From Prado023 sp963714995 (GTDB taxonomy: Bacteria > Actinomycetota > Actinomycetes > S36-B12 > CAIYMF01): a stretch of 64,000 nucleotides of DNA. Where the stretch lies: assembly GCA_963714995.1 (NCBI GenBank), contig CAVQQP010000002.1, forward strand, positions 213,723 to 277,722, in the 5' to 3' direction. Position numbers and translations under genes: made by a program. Positions 53,100 through 61,734 of the stretch are shown piece after piece. Position 1 is the first letter of the stretch. Every line of letters starts with the position of its first letter. Under the pieces are notes generated by a model. It did no database searches, was not told the DNA's origin, and was given only the letters and a program-made list of their open reading frames with translations.

Positions 53100-54809
53100 G
53101 GCTGTGCCTCCTCTGGGGTGCTGCGGTGCATCCGCAGCGTGACTTCGTGACCGGCCTCGCCGGTGTGCTCCAGCACCTCGTCGGCGAACTGCTCGACGAG
53201 GAACAGCCCCCAGCCGCGGGTGGTCTGCAGCCCAGCCAGCTTCGCGTCGAGGTCGGGCACCTCGGCCGGCTCAGGCCGACCGGCGCCCTGGTCCCGGAGC
53301 GTGACGACCACGACGTCGGGGTCCAGCACCACCGTCACCTCGACCGCGAGTTCCGGGTCGGCGCCGTTTCCGTGCTCGATCGCGTTCATCGCAGTCTCCG
53401 ACACCGCTGTGCCGAGGGCAGCGAGCCGGTCGGGCGGGAGTGCGTCGCCGACGAAGTCGACCACCGTGTCCATCACCTCGCGCTCGTTGCCGATCTCGGA
53501 GGCCACCGTGAACTGCATCTCGGTGGTCCCCGGTGCCATCGGCCGGCTCACCGCCACGAGGGTGATGTCGTCCTCCTGCTCGCAGCCGGCGCTGAACGTG
53601 GTCAGCTCCTGCATGCAGAGGTCAACGACTTCGGCGCCTGTGGCCGCGTCGGCGACCACCGCGGCCATCCGGTCGAAGTCGAACATCTCCCCGGTGGTGT
53701 CGTGCTGCTCGGTGATGCCGTCGCTGTACAGCAGGACGATGTCGCCGGGCTCGATGACGGCGGAGTTCTCCTCGTACTCACTGCCGGGCATCAGACCCAG
53801 CGGCATGCCGCGGGCGTGCAGCTGGGTCACCTGCGCGCCGCGTCGCAGGTACGGCAGGTTGTGCCCGGCGTTCGCGAAGGTGGCCGCGCCGGTGCGCGGA
53901 TCGAAGATCAGAACCAGGCAGGTGACGAACATGTGCGTCGGGATCTGGGGGTGCAGCAGGTCGTTGACCTCGCCCAGCACCATCCCGGGGGTCACGCCGG
54001 TTGGCGGCTGCCCGCAGCAGGGCATGCGTGCTGGCCATCACCAGTGCCGCCGGCACGCCCTTGTCGGTGACGTCGCCTGTGACCACCATGATCCGGCCGT
54101 CGGCCAGGGCGATGACGTCGTAGAAGTCCCCGCCGACCGTCCGCGCGGGCAGGTAGAACGCGTCCACCTGCCAGCCGTGCATGCTGGGCAGCTCCGAGGG
54201 AAGGAAGTTCTGCTGGATCAGCTGGGCCACCTGCAGCTCGGACTCGATCCGCTGCAGGTGGCGGGCCTCCTGCTCCTGCTGGCGCACCAGCTGCCCCACG
54301 CGCAGCGCGGGAGCGGCGTGTCGGGCCAGGTTCTCCAGCAGCTTGCGGTCGTCACGGGAGTAGCCGCGCTCGGAGCGCCGCTCGCCCAGGGCCAGGACCC
54401 CCACCAGCGCGCCGGAGGCGACCATCGGGACGACGAGCCGAACGCCATCGCTGCGCATCCGCCGCACCGCTGGGGAGTACTCGGGGAGGTCGTCGATGTC
54501 GACCGGGCCATCGCTCGTGCGCAGCACCTCCAGCAGCGGGTCGCCGTCGTCGATGGTGACCTCGACCGTGTTCACCTCCGGGGCGGCCGGGACGGACGTG
54601 GATCGGCCAGCCCGATCGCCCCCACGCCGCCAGCGGCGCCCACTTCGGCTCCTCTCAGCCTCGGGGTCCAGAGCGGCTGCGGGAACACCTGCCGGCTCGA
54701 CGCGCGGGGAGTCCGGGGTGCTGGTCGCCTCCTGCGGGATCACGCGGGTGGTGCTCACATCCACTCCTGACTCGTGGACCGGGATGGAATCCCCGGTGAC
54801 ATCAGCCAT
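53096..54809 (-). CDS. GAF–PP2C (SpoIIE)–HATPase partner-switching protein, one-base frameshift
   Basis: ATG 54809 (MADVTGDSIPV) has GGAGG upstream. After ~90 disordered residues comes a GAF-type region (VRLVVPMVASGALVGVLALGERR) and a coiled linker (LVRQQEQEARHLQRIESELQVAQLIQQNFLP). The SpoIIE/PP2C domain follows, with metal-site GGDFYDVIALADGRIMVVTGDVTDKG. The frame breaks near 54000 after HALLRAAANR. The next frame continues GVTPGMVLGEVNDLLHPQIP to IVLLYSDGITEQ and then a RsbW-like ATPase: AVSETAMNAIEHGNG…VVVTLRDQGAGRP…RGWGLFLVEQFADEV. Phosphatase and kinase functions are thus in one chain of ~570 residues. Confidence 0.82.
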
Positions 54810-54814
54810 CCTGC

Positions 54815-54950
54815 ACCTCCTCGCGTCGGCCAACCGTTACGAAAGCGCCAGGCCAGCGCTCTTCGGTGACGTTTGCCCCCGCAAATGCGTTACGGTCCGA
54901 CCTTGGTGGCGACATCCTGCCGGGTTCGCTGCAGCGGGGCGCCCGTAACG
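54815..54950. promoter_or_regulatory. Divergent regulatory region, copy 1
   Basis: The motif CGTTACG occurs at 54835–54841 and 54888–54894 (53 bases apart), and its inverse CGTAACG at 54944–54950. The conserved TTCGGTGAC at 54862–54870 is 20 bases from the first motif. On the minus strand this reads GTCACCGAA–20 nt–CGTAACG and ends 25 bases before the phosphatase ATG. The ~100 bp from 54815 align without gaps to 56825–56924. Confidence 0.65.
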
Positions 54951-55025
54951 CGAATCCGGGAAGACGCCGGTAGAGGTCCCCGTTCCGTAATGCTTTCGTG
55001 CTGGGCGGTGGCGGAGCCTCGTTGC

Positions 55026-55481
55026 ATGAACGTGATCTCGCTGCAGCTGACCCCGCACGAGACGATCCAGGTCCTGGAGGCCGAGGGGACCCGGCTTGTT
55101 CTCGAGGTGCGCTACGACCCGCATGGCCGGCCCCCACCGCGCCACCTGCACCCGGCTCAGGTCGAGGACTTCGAGGTCCTGTCCGGCGAGTTGATGGTGG
55201 AGCGTGAAGGCCGATCCGGCCCGCGCGCGTCAGGCACGCGTTTCAGCGTGCCGGCCGGGAGGGTCCACCGGATGTGGAACCCAGGCGCCACGGTGTGCAC
55301 GGTGCGTTGGATCGTCACGCCTGCTGGGCGCACACTGGACATGTTCCGCGAGATCGACGCGCTTCATCGTGACGGGGGCACCCCCAACCGGCTGGCGCTG
55401 GCTCGGGTGGTCGCCCGGTATGGCGACGAGTTCCGCCTTGCAGGCCCAGCCGGGCGCGTGCTCGCCCGGCTGGGTCACTGA
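55026..55481 (+). CDS. Cupin domain protein
   Basis: The 151-residue β-barrel protein has cupin motif 1-type sequence PPPRHLHPAQVEDFEVLSGELMVEREG (His-x-His and Glu metal ligands) and motif 2 FSVPAGRVHRMWNPG. It probably binds a metal and a small ligand. ATG 55026 begins MNVISLQLTPHETIQ. It is divergent from the phosphatase operon and its promoter region carries the CGTTACG motifs, so the two may be co-regulated. It is convergent with paralogue C, 7 bases apart. Confidence 0.85.
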   Translation: MNVISLQLTPHETIQVLEAEGTRLVLEVRYDPHGRPPPRHLHPAQVEDFEVLSGELMVEREGRSGPRASGTRFSVPAGRVHRMWNPGATVCTVRWIVTPAGRTLDMFREIDALHRDGGTPNRLALARVVARYGDEFRLAGPAGRVLARLGH

Positions 55482-55488
55482 GCGACTC

Positions 55489-56637
55489 TCACATCCGATC
55501 GGGGGCGACCCACGCGCCCATGGTTCGGGGGGCGAGGGTGCGGTCAAGAACGGCATGCAGGTCGGCGGCGACCTGGTCGGGGTCAAGGGTGCTGGACAGT
55601 CGGGCGGCGAAGGCCTCGGCCTCTCGGGTTGCGTCGAAACGGGCTCGGTCGAAGCGGCGATCAACCGCACGCTGGACGCGGGCGAGCAGGGGCCGGGACA
55701 CAGCTGCGGCAGCCAGGGTGCCCAGCGCCACGGCCAGCGTGTTCGAGGCCGGCAGCAGCCGGGCAGCTGTGGTCACCACCAGGGCGTAGACGCCCAGGAC
55801 CGTGACGGTCACCAGCCCGTAGGCCACCGTCCGCGACACGATCCGGTCGATGTCCCATAACCGGTACTTCAGCACCGCGATCCCGATGCTCAGCGGGATC
55901 AGACTGTACGACGCCGCCACGATGCTCCAGAACCACGGCGCCTCGTAGTCGAAGGCCGCCCAGGACAGCGAAAGCGCGTAGATCGTGATCACCACGGCGA
56001 CGGCGAACGTCACCCAGCGGATCTGCTCCCGGACCTCCCCGGCCGATCGACGGTAGCGGCGCACCAGGGACCACGCGCTGCCCAGGACGCTGGCGAGCAG
56101 CGCCAGCAGGGCGAGTCCGACGAGCGGGCTCTCGTTGCTGACGAGCCCAGCCGGACTGGGCACCCCGGGTGCGACCTCGGTCCGGATCGCGGCCAGGACC
56201 AGCGTGCCGTAGCCCAGGGTGAACCACGTGAACCACCGGAAGGCCCGCCACCCGGGCGAGGGCAACCGCCCATCGGGGAAGTGCAGGAGCACCTGGGTGA
56301 ACAGCAGCCACAGCGGCGGGAACCACGTCCAGGTGTCCTCCCGGTCGGCGCCGTACCACAGCAGCCAGGCCGCGGCAGTCGGCCGGGAGTCGAACAGTCG
56401 CTCTCCGAGCGCCGCAACCGGGAACTGCACAAGGAAGAAGCCGGCAGTGGCAAGCAGCAGCCAGCCGATCGGGTTGCTGGGGACCCGGGCGGCGACCACG
56501 GTCCCGACCGCGACCGAGATGGCCAGGAACACGAGGATCGGCCACAGCTCGGCGCCCCGGGTGTCGACGACGGTGAGGATCCACAGGAGGGCCAGCAGCG
56601 CGCCGATCCCGACCGCGAGCCTCGGGCCCGGCCTCAT
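55489..56637 (-). CDS. Membrane sensor-like protein, paralogue C
   Basis: The 382-residue protein has about eight membrane helices, then ILKYRLWDIDRIVSRTVAYGLVTVTVLGVYALVV and a C-terminal segment RRFDRARFDATREAEAFAARLSSTLDPDQVAADLHAVLDRTLAP. It is clearly related to paralogues A and B but well diverged and outside the conversion tract. It starts at ATG 56637, about 40 bases after a small frame (56680–56814) and downstream of regulatory copy 2. Confidence 0.8.
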   Translation of the reverse strand: MRPGPRLAVGIGALLALLWILTVVDTRGAELWPILVFLAISVAVGTVVAARVPSNPIGWLLLATAGFFLVQFPVAALGERLFDSRPTAAAWLLWYGADREDTWTWFPPLWLLFTQVLLHFPDGRLPSPGWRAFRWFTWFTLGYGTLVLAAIRTEVAPGVPSPAGLVSNESPLVGLALLALLASVLGSAWSLVRRYRRSAGEVREQIRWVTFAVAVVITIYALSLSWAAFDYEAPWFWSIVAASYSLIPLSIGIAVLKYRLWDIDRIVSRTVAYGLVTVTVLGVYALVVTTAARLLPASNTLAVALGTLAAAAVSRPLLARVQRAVDRRFDRARFDATREAEAFAARLSSTLDPDQVAADLHAVLDRTLAPRTMGAWVAPDRM

Positions 56638-56679
56638 CGGCCGACTCCAAGCCGGATCGCGACGGTTGGGCCGCCGCTC

Positions 56680-56814
56680 TCAACGTTGTCGACGGCGGCT
56701 GGGTCCTGCGGGATCACGTGCAGGTGCCCGCTGCTGCTGGCACGGTCGCCCTGGCTTGATCTTCTCTGGCTCATCGTGTCCTCGATCTACGGTGAGGGTT
56801 TCCGATTGGCTCAT
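56680..56814 (-). CDS. Possible 44-residue peptide upstream of paralogue C
   Basis: ATG 56814 lies downstream of GAGGAGG (spaced about ten bases) and gives MSQSETLTVDRGHDEPEKIK, ending Arg-rich. It occupies the place that the phosphatase start has next to regulatory copy 1, so it could be a remnant of that gene's N-terminus or a leader. No homologue recognised. Confidence 0.35.
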   Translation of the reverse strand: MSQSETLTVDRGHDEPEKIKPGRPCQQQRAPARDPAGPSRRRQR

Positions 56815-56824
56815 ACCATCCTTA

Positions 56825-56924
56825 ACCTCCTCGCGTCGGCCAATCGTTACGGCAACGACGTGAGTGTGTCTTTCGGTGACGCTTGGTCCCGCGATTGCGT
56901 TACGGTTCGACCCTGGTGGCGACC
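56825..56924. promoter_or_regulatory. Divergent regulatory region, copy 2
   Basis: CGTTACG occurs at 56845–56851 and 56898–56904, again 53 bases apart, with TTCGGTGAC at 56872–56880 between them. Alignment with copy 1 at an offset of 2010 needs no gap, but the 20 bases between motifs have diverged. It lies between paralogue C (minus) and the AfsR/SARP regulator (plus). Confidence 0.65.
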
Positions 56925-56957
56925 ATCGTGCTGGGACGAGCGTCGGGAAGGTGACCG

Positions 56958-59687
56958 ATGAGCGTGCGCGTTCAGCTGTTCGGATCCCCGCGCGTCCTGC
57001 GGGACGGGCAGCCGGTGGTGTTCGACACCCGCAAGGCCGTGGCCCTGTTGGCCCACCTGGCCGTGACGGGGACCCGGCACCGCCGGGAGTCGCTGGCCGG
57101 CCTGCTGTGGCCCGAGGCCGACCCGACCCGGGCTCGGGCCACCCTGCGTCGCACCCTCTCGGTGGCCGCAGCGGTCGGGCCGGTCCTTCGGATGGAGGGT
57201 CCCGAGGTCTGGCTCGAGGGCGTCTCGTGCGACGTGATCGCCTTCGAGGCGGCCCTCGCGGCCGGTGGCGTGACCGAACTTCAGCAGGCGGTTGAGCTGG
57301 CCAGCGGACCGTTCCTCGCTGGGTTCGCGCTGCGGGACAGCCCGGAGTTCGACGAGTGGCAGGCGATGACCGCAGACCGGCTTCGCGACGGCCTCGCAGG
57401 TGCGCTGGGTGCGTTGACGGTCGCGATGGCTGGTCGGGGTGATGTCGGTGCCGCACTCGGGCACGCCCGGGCCCGGCTGGCGCTGGATCCGTTGAGCGAG
57501 CCGGCGCACCGTGACCTGATGCGCGCGCTGGCGCTTGCCGGCGACCGACCGGGCGCCCTGCGCCAGTACCGGTCCCTGATCCGCCTGCTCGACCGCGAGC
57601 TCGGGGTCCCGCCCCTGCCGGAGACCGCGGACGTGGCGGCCGCGATCCGCCGCAGCGAGGCCCCACCCTGGCCGGTGCCGGCCGACCGCCCCGGCAGCCC
57701 GAACGCACGCCCAGCCACGGCATCGATCGACGCCCCCGGCACCCGGGGCGATGGCGGCGGTGCGGCTGGGACCAAGCAGACCCTGGGCAGCGGGCCAGTG
57801 CTGCTCGACCGTGATGACTCGCTCGGCGAACTGATTGACGCCTGGCGGTCGTCGGCGCGGGCGGCGTCCGTGATCGGTGTCTCCGGCGAGGCCGGGATCG
57901 GCCGCACTGCCCTGCTCTCGGAACTCAGCAGACGTGCCGGCCACGAGGGCGGGCTCGTCCTCGGCGTGCGCGGACGGGAGTCCGAGCGCCACCTCGCCCT
58001 GGCCGCTCTGGCAGACCTCCTGGCACCGGCGATCGGGCCCGGGGCCGACCCCGTTGTGCGCGAGGCCCTGGCCGGGCTCAGGGAGCTGGGAGTGCCGGAC
58101 ACCCTGGGACCCGGCGCCCAGCGGCGGCGACTGGCAGCGATCGTGTCCCTGCTGGAGGCCACAGGCTCGCCCGGACCGACGCTGATCGTGATCGACGACG
58201 CGCACCTGCTGGACCCCTCCTCGGCCGAGGAGATCGGCTACGTCCTGCGCCGACTGCCCACGGGTGTGTGTGCCCTGGTGTCGTGGCCCACCGAGCGGGC
58301 CGGGGCAGGGCTGCCCCTGATGGTGCGCGAGCTCGAGTCGGCGCGGGTGGTCCGACTGGCGGGTCTCAGTGTCGAAGCCGTTGCCCAGCTGTCTGGCCGG
58401 GAGGGTGCCGCGGATCTCTGGGAACGGACCCGTGGGGTGCCGCGGCTGGTGCTCGAATGTGTCGCAAGCGCTGACCGGGACGCAGCCGACGACCTGCGCG
58501 CCCTGGTCGCCGCCCGGCTGGATCGGCTGAGCCCCGAGGCCCTGCAGGTGCTCGCTGCGGCCGCCGTCCTGGGTGGGCCGGCAGAGCCGGACCTGCTGCG
58601 CGAGGTCTCCGGACGCGACGAGCGGGGCACCGTCGAGTCGATCGAGGAGGCGATGGCCCATAGCCTGCTGATCGAGGTGGGGACCGCCTACGACCTGCCC
58701 CACGCCACACTGCGCGACCTGGTCGATGAGCGAACCACGCGGGCCAGGAGCGGCCTGCTCCACCGGCGGGCCGCGCAGTTCCTCGCCGCCCACGCCACAG
58801 CCCGCGGAGTGCATCCGGGGGTCATCGCTCGGCATTTCAGCGACGCCGCCATGCCCGAGGCGGCGGCGCCGTGGCACGAGCGGGCGGCGGCCCGTGCGAT
58901 GGGCCTTCGGGCTCATGACGAGGCGTTGGCCCACCTGGCTCTGGCCGGTGACAGCGCCGCGGTCGACGCCGCCCGCGGGGAGGTGCTCATCCGCCTGGGC
59001 CGTTACGACGAGGCCATCGCAGCCCTCGAGGCGGCCCTGACGGCTGACGACCTGGACCCCGGCGCCACGGCCGCCACGCTGCACCGGCTCGCCGACGTGC
59101 ACGACCGACTGGGCGAGTGGGCACTCGCCCAGGAGCACCTCCGCGCCGCCGAGGAGGCCCTGGGCACCTCCACCGGGCCGTTGTGGGCCCGGCTGCGCAC
59201 GGACCAGGCACTGTCCAGCTACCGACTCGGCGAGCTGGCCCAGGCACGCGTACTGGCCGAGGAGGTCACGCGCCAGGAACCCGACCCTGCCGAGCAGGCG
59301 CGCGCCTGGAACGTTCTCGGCATGGTCGCCCTCGCCGAGGGCGACCCGGACTCGGGCCTGGCCGCCTGCTCGCGAAGTGTGGAGATGGCCGCACGAACGG
59401 ATGCCGCGGAGGTCACCGTCGCCGCGTGGCACAACCAGTCCCGGGCACTGCACCAGCTCGGCCGCATCGACGAGGCGCAGGAGGCCGCCGAGCGTGCCCG
59501 GACCGTGGCCGAGCAGGAGGCCGACGTCCACCGGATCGCGGTGGTCGAGTCGAACCTCGCCGACATCCTGCATGCCCAGGGCCGCACCGACGAGGCCCGC
59601 GCCCTGCAGACCCGCTCTGCGGAGGCGCTGGCCCGGGTTGCCCTGCCGCACCAGCGTCCCGAGGTGTGGCTGATCGCTGACTGGTGA
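56958..59687 (+). CDS. AfsR/SARP-type regulator: OmpR-like DNA-binding, BTAD, AAA/NTPase and TPR domains
   Basis: The 909-residue protein begins with a winged-helix (VRVQLFGSPRVLRDGQPVVFDTRKAVALLAHLA, about 1–95). The BTAD helical repeat follows (about 100–240, including LDPLSEPAHRDLMRALALAGDRPGALRQYRSL). An AAA-type NTPase starts near 275; its P-loop reads GVSGEAGIGRTALL, with Arg where Lys is expected. Walker B-type IVIDDAHLLDPSS follows. TPR-like helices fill about 600–900. It probably activates transcription. Its promoter region is copy 2 of the duplicated regulatory sequence. Confidence 0.9.
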   Translation: MSVRVQLFGSPRVLRDGQPVVFDTRKAVALLAHLAVTGTRHRRESLAGLLWPEADPTRARATLRRTLSVAAAVGPVLRMEGPEVWLEGVSCDVIAFEAALAAGGVTELQQAVELASGPFLAGFALRDSPEFDEWQAMTADRLRDGLAGALGALTVAMAGRGDVGAALGHARARLALDPLSEPAHRDLMRALALAGDRPGALRQYRSLIRLLDRELGVPPLPETADVAAAIRRSEAPPWPVPADRPGSPNARPATASIDAPGTRGDGGGAAGTKQTLGSGPVLLDRDDSLGELIDAWRSSARAASVIGVSGEAGIGRTALLSELSRRAGHEGGLVLGVRGRESERHLALAALADLLAPAIGPGADPVVREALAGLRELGVPDTLGPGAQRRRLAAIVSLLEATGSPGPTLIVIDDAHLLDPSSAEEIGYVLRRLPTGVCALVSWPTERAGAGLPLMVRELESARVVRLAGLSVEAVAQLSGREGAADLWERTRGVPRLVLECVASADRDAADDLRALVAARLDRLSPEALQVLAAAAVLGGPAEPDLLREVSGRDERGTVESIEEAMAHSLLIEVGTAYDLPHATLRDLVDERTTRARSGLLHRRAAQFLAAHATARGVHPGVIARHFSDAAMPEAAAPWHERAAARAMGLRAHDEALAHLALAGDSAAVDAARGEVLIRLGRYDEAIAALEAALTADDLDPGATAATLHRLADVHDRLGEWALAQEHLRAAEEALGTSTGPLWARLRTDQALSSYRLGELAQARVLAEEVTRQEPDPAEQARAWNVLGMVALAEGDPDSGLAACSRSVEMAARTDAAEVTVAAWHNQSRALHQLGRIDEAQEAAERARTVAEQEADVHRIAVVESNLADILHAQGRTDEARALQTRSAEALARVALPHQRPEVWLIADW

Positions 59688-59820
59688 CGCAACGGGGCTC
59701 GGCGTCGCCCATGCCGGCCCCGGCACCGAGATGGTCCCCATCAGCCCTCACCGGACCTGAGCCGGGCGGCCAGATCTGCGCGCGCCCGCACTACGGGTCG
59801 GTCGACGAACCGGCCTGACG

Positions 59821-59848
59821 CCGCGTCCACAGCAGCGGATGGACGCGG
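59821..59848. terminator. Hairpin between the SARP regulator and the DUF4386 gene
   Basis: CCGCGTCCA at 59821–59829 pairs perfectly with TGGACGCGG at 59840–59848 (nine base pairs, ten-base loop). It lies between convergent genes. Its right flank GACGCGGGTTAGGCGG resembles that of repeat copy B at 28961. Confidence 0.5.
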
Positions 59849-59908
59849 GTTAGGCGGGGCGTTCCTCTTGAGTCGTTGAGTTCGATCCTGCCTGGGTGGC
59901 CGGCGTGG

Positions 59909-60637
59909 CTAGATGCTGGCCGTCGCTGCCACGGGTTGCGGTGCGGTGGCGGTCGGCCTCGGCGAACCCGCAGCTGACTTGAGCATGGCGATCCCGAGCC
60001 AGGCGAACCAGAGGATCGAGAGCAGTCCGAACGCGTACGCGGTGGCACTCAACGGCGGGATGATCGAGAGCAGGCCCGCCACACCCACGGCAAGGCCCAG
60101 CCAGCTCAGTGACCGGGGAAGTGACCTGCTCTGCAGGCTCACGATGCTGACGAGCAGGATCCACAGGCCACCGAGGAACTCCCCACCCGAGCCGCTGCCC
60201 AGTCCTTGGGCGACGGGCTCGATCGCCTGCCACATCGACTGCGCCTGGTCCGGGTTCGTGGGGTAGGTCTCGACGACGGCGGCCATGCCGGCGTTGAAGA
60301 CCATGCCACTGGCGACCAGGACGACGGCCCACATCAGGCCCACGGCGGTGGCCACCTGCATCAGCGCGGGTGCTGCGGGGCGCAACCGGGCGTGCAGGGC
60401 CAGGGCCAGGACCGCCAGGACGACCCCGAAGACCACGTAGGTGATCAGGTACATGACATGCATGCTGGCGTGGTTCGCCGCGAGCAGCGCGACCTTCTCG
60501 GCCACGTCGGTGGCACCGGGGTAGTCGACCACCACCAGGAAGAACGGCATCGCCAGCAGGAACGCGGCACCCAGGTACAGGGCCGCGACCCCACCCGCCC
60601 GCTGCTGCATTGAGGCGGTGTGACCGATCGTGTTCAT
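59909..60637 (-). CDS. DUF4386-like membrane protein
   Basis: The 242-residue product starts MNTIGHTASMQQRAGGVAALYLGAAFLLAMPF and has six membrane helices. Helix order and the segments ANHASMHVMYLITYVVFGVVLAVL and GGLWILLVSIVSLQ match the DUF4386 pattern, whose function is unknown. ATG 60637 follows GGAGGAG. It is divergent from a TetR gene with two operators between, so it is the likely target. Confidence 0.75.
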   Translation of the reverse strand: MNTIGHTASMQQRAGGVAALYLGAAFLLAMPFFLVVVDYPGATDVAEKVALLAANHASMHVMYLITYVVFGVVLAVLALALHARLRPAAPALMQVATAVGLMWAVVLVASGMVFNAGMAAVVETYPTNPDQAQSMWQAIEPVAQGLGSGSGGEFLGGLWILLVSIVSLQSRSLPRSLSWLGLAVGVAGLLSIIPPLSATAYAFGLLSILWFAWLGIAMLKSAAGSPRPTATAPQPVAATASI

Positions 60638-60699
60638 CTTCTCCTCCGATCCGAGTGGCACCACACCCGCCTTGCCGGACGGGCCCGGGACCAGTACCA

Positions 60700-60737
60700 T
60701 TACCTACGATGTAAGTGTAGTACCTACGCCGTAGGTA
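60700..60737. promoter_or_regulatory. Two TetR-type operators in the DUF4386/TetR intergenic region
   Basis: Box 1 at 60700–60714 reads TTAC–7 nt–GTAA. Box 2 at 60721–60737 is the perfect palindrome TACCTACGCCGTAGGTA. Both share TACCTACG, and centres are 22 bases apart, about two helical turns. They lie between divergent genes and fit a TetR dimer pair. Confidence 0.75.
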
Positions 60738-60798
60738 ATGTCAACCCCTGACGCCTTGGGCCCGCGACCGCCGGACCGGGCAGGAACGGACGTGACCG

Positions 60799-61494
60799 AT
60801 GCCCAGACGCCGGGATCCGAACCGCCCGAAACGAGAGACGCTGACCCGGGAACGGGTCCTGCGCGCCGCCCTGGTCCTGGCCGACGAACGAGGTATCGAC
60901 GCGCTGAGCATGCGAGAGCTCGGCCGGCACCTGCGCGTGGACGCGATGTCGCTCTACAACCACGTCGACAACAAGGACGACCTGCTCAACGGGATCGTCG
61001 ACCTGGTCGTGGGCGAGATCGACCTGCCCCCCGATGACAGCGACTGGTCGCAAGCGATGCGCACCAGGGCGCGCTCCGCCCAGAAGGTGTTCGCCCAGCA
61101 CCCCTGGGCCAGCCAACTGCTGGATACGCGGACCAGCAGCGGGCCCGAGCGGCTGCGCTACCTCGACTGGGTGATCGGCACGCTGCGGCGAGCCGGGTTC
61201 ACCGTCGACGTGGCCCTGCACGCCTACTCCGCACTCGACAGCTACGTCTACGGATTCGCCCGCCAGCAGGCCAACCTGTCCAGCGGCGAGCCCGGCTCAC
61301 CCGAGACCGCTGCGCAACTGCTCTCCGAGATCCCCGCCGATCAGTTCCCCCACCTCACCGAGGTCATCACCCACTACATCCAGGAAGGCGGGTACGACCC
61401 GGACGCCGACTTCGACTTCGGCCTCACCCTGATCCTCGACAGCCTGAAGCGATACCTCGACAACACCACCCAGCCACACGACCCCGCCATGTGA
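60799..61494 (+). CDS. TetR/AcrR family regulator
   Basis: The 231-residue repressor has the DNA-binding domain LTRERVLRAALVLADERGIDALSMRELGRHLRVDAMSLYNHVDNKDDLLNGIVD. A TetR_C-like ligand domain follows, with WVIGTLRRAGFTVDVALHAYSALDSYVYGF. It is divergent from the DUF4386 membrane protein. The two palindromes at 60700–60737 lie between their starts, so it probably controls both genes. ATG 60799 is used. Confidence 0.9.
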   Translation: MPRRRDPNRPKRETLTRERVLRAALVLADERGIDALSMRELGRHLRVDAMSLYNHVDNKDDLLNGIVDLVVGEIDLPPDDSDWSQAMRTRARSAQKVFAQHPWASQLLDTRTSSGPERLRYLDWVIGTLRRAGFTVDVALHAYSALDSYVYGFARQQANLSSGEPGSPETAAQLLSEIPADQFPHLTEVITHYIQEGGYDPDADFDFGLTLILDSLKRYLDNTTQPHDPAM

Positions 61495-61734
61495 ACCCGA
61501 CCCCCCGAGCTCCTGCGACCGCTGGGCAGGACCACGTGATCACCATCACTTCCGAAGCACCGCCGTGGCCGCTGGCCATGGCCTTCGTCGGGACGATCGA
61601 CTACTGACCGACCTGAATCCGCAATGGGGCGCAGTGACGCAGCAGAAGCCTTCACGGCCCGGCAGCGGTCGGCCAGGCCCTGCTGGGAACCAGACCCCTC
61701 ACAACCGACCGGTTCCGGACGTCCGGCGTCCGCT

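Noticed and set aside
56847..59741. 964-codon open frame on the minus strand
   Set aside because: It is exactly antisense to the SARP gene, rich in Arg/Gly/His/Gln as expected from reversed high-G+C codons, and has no recognisable domain.
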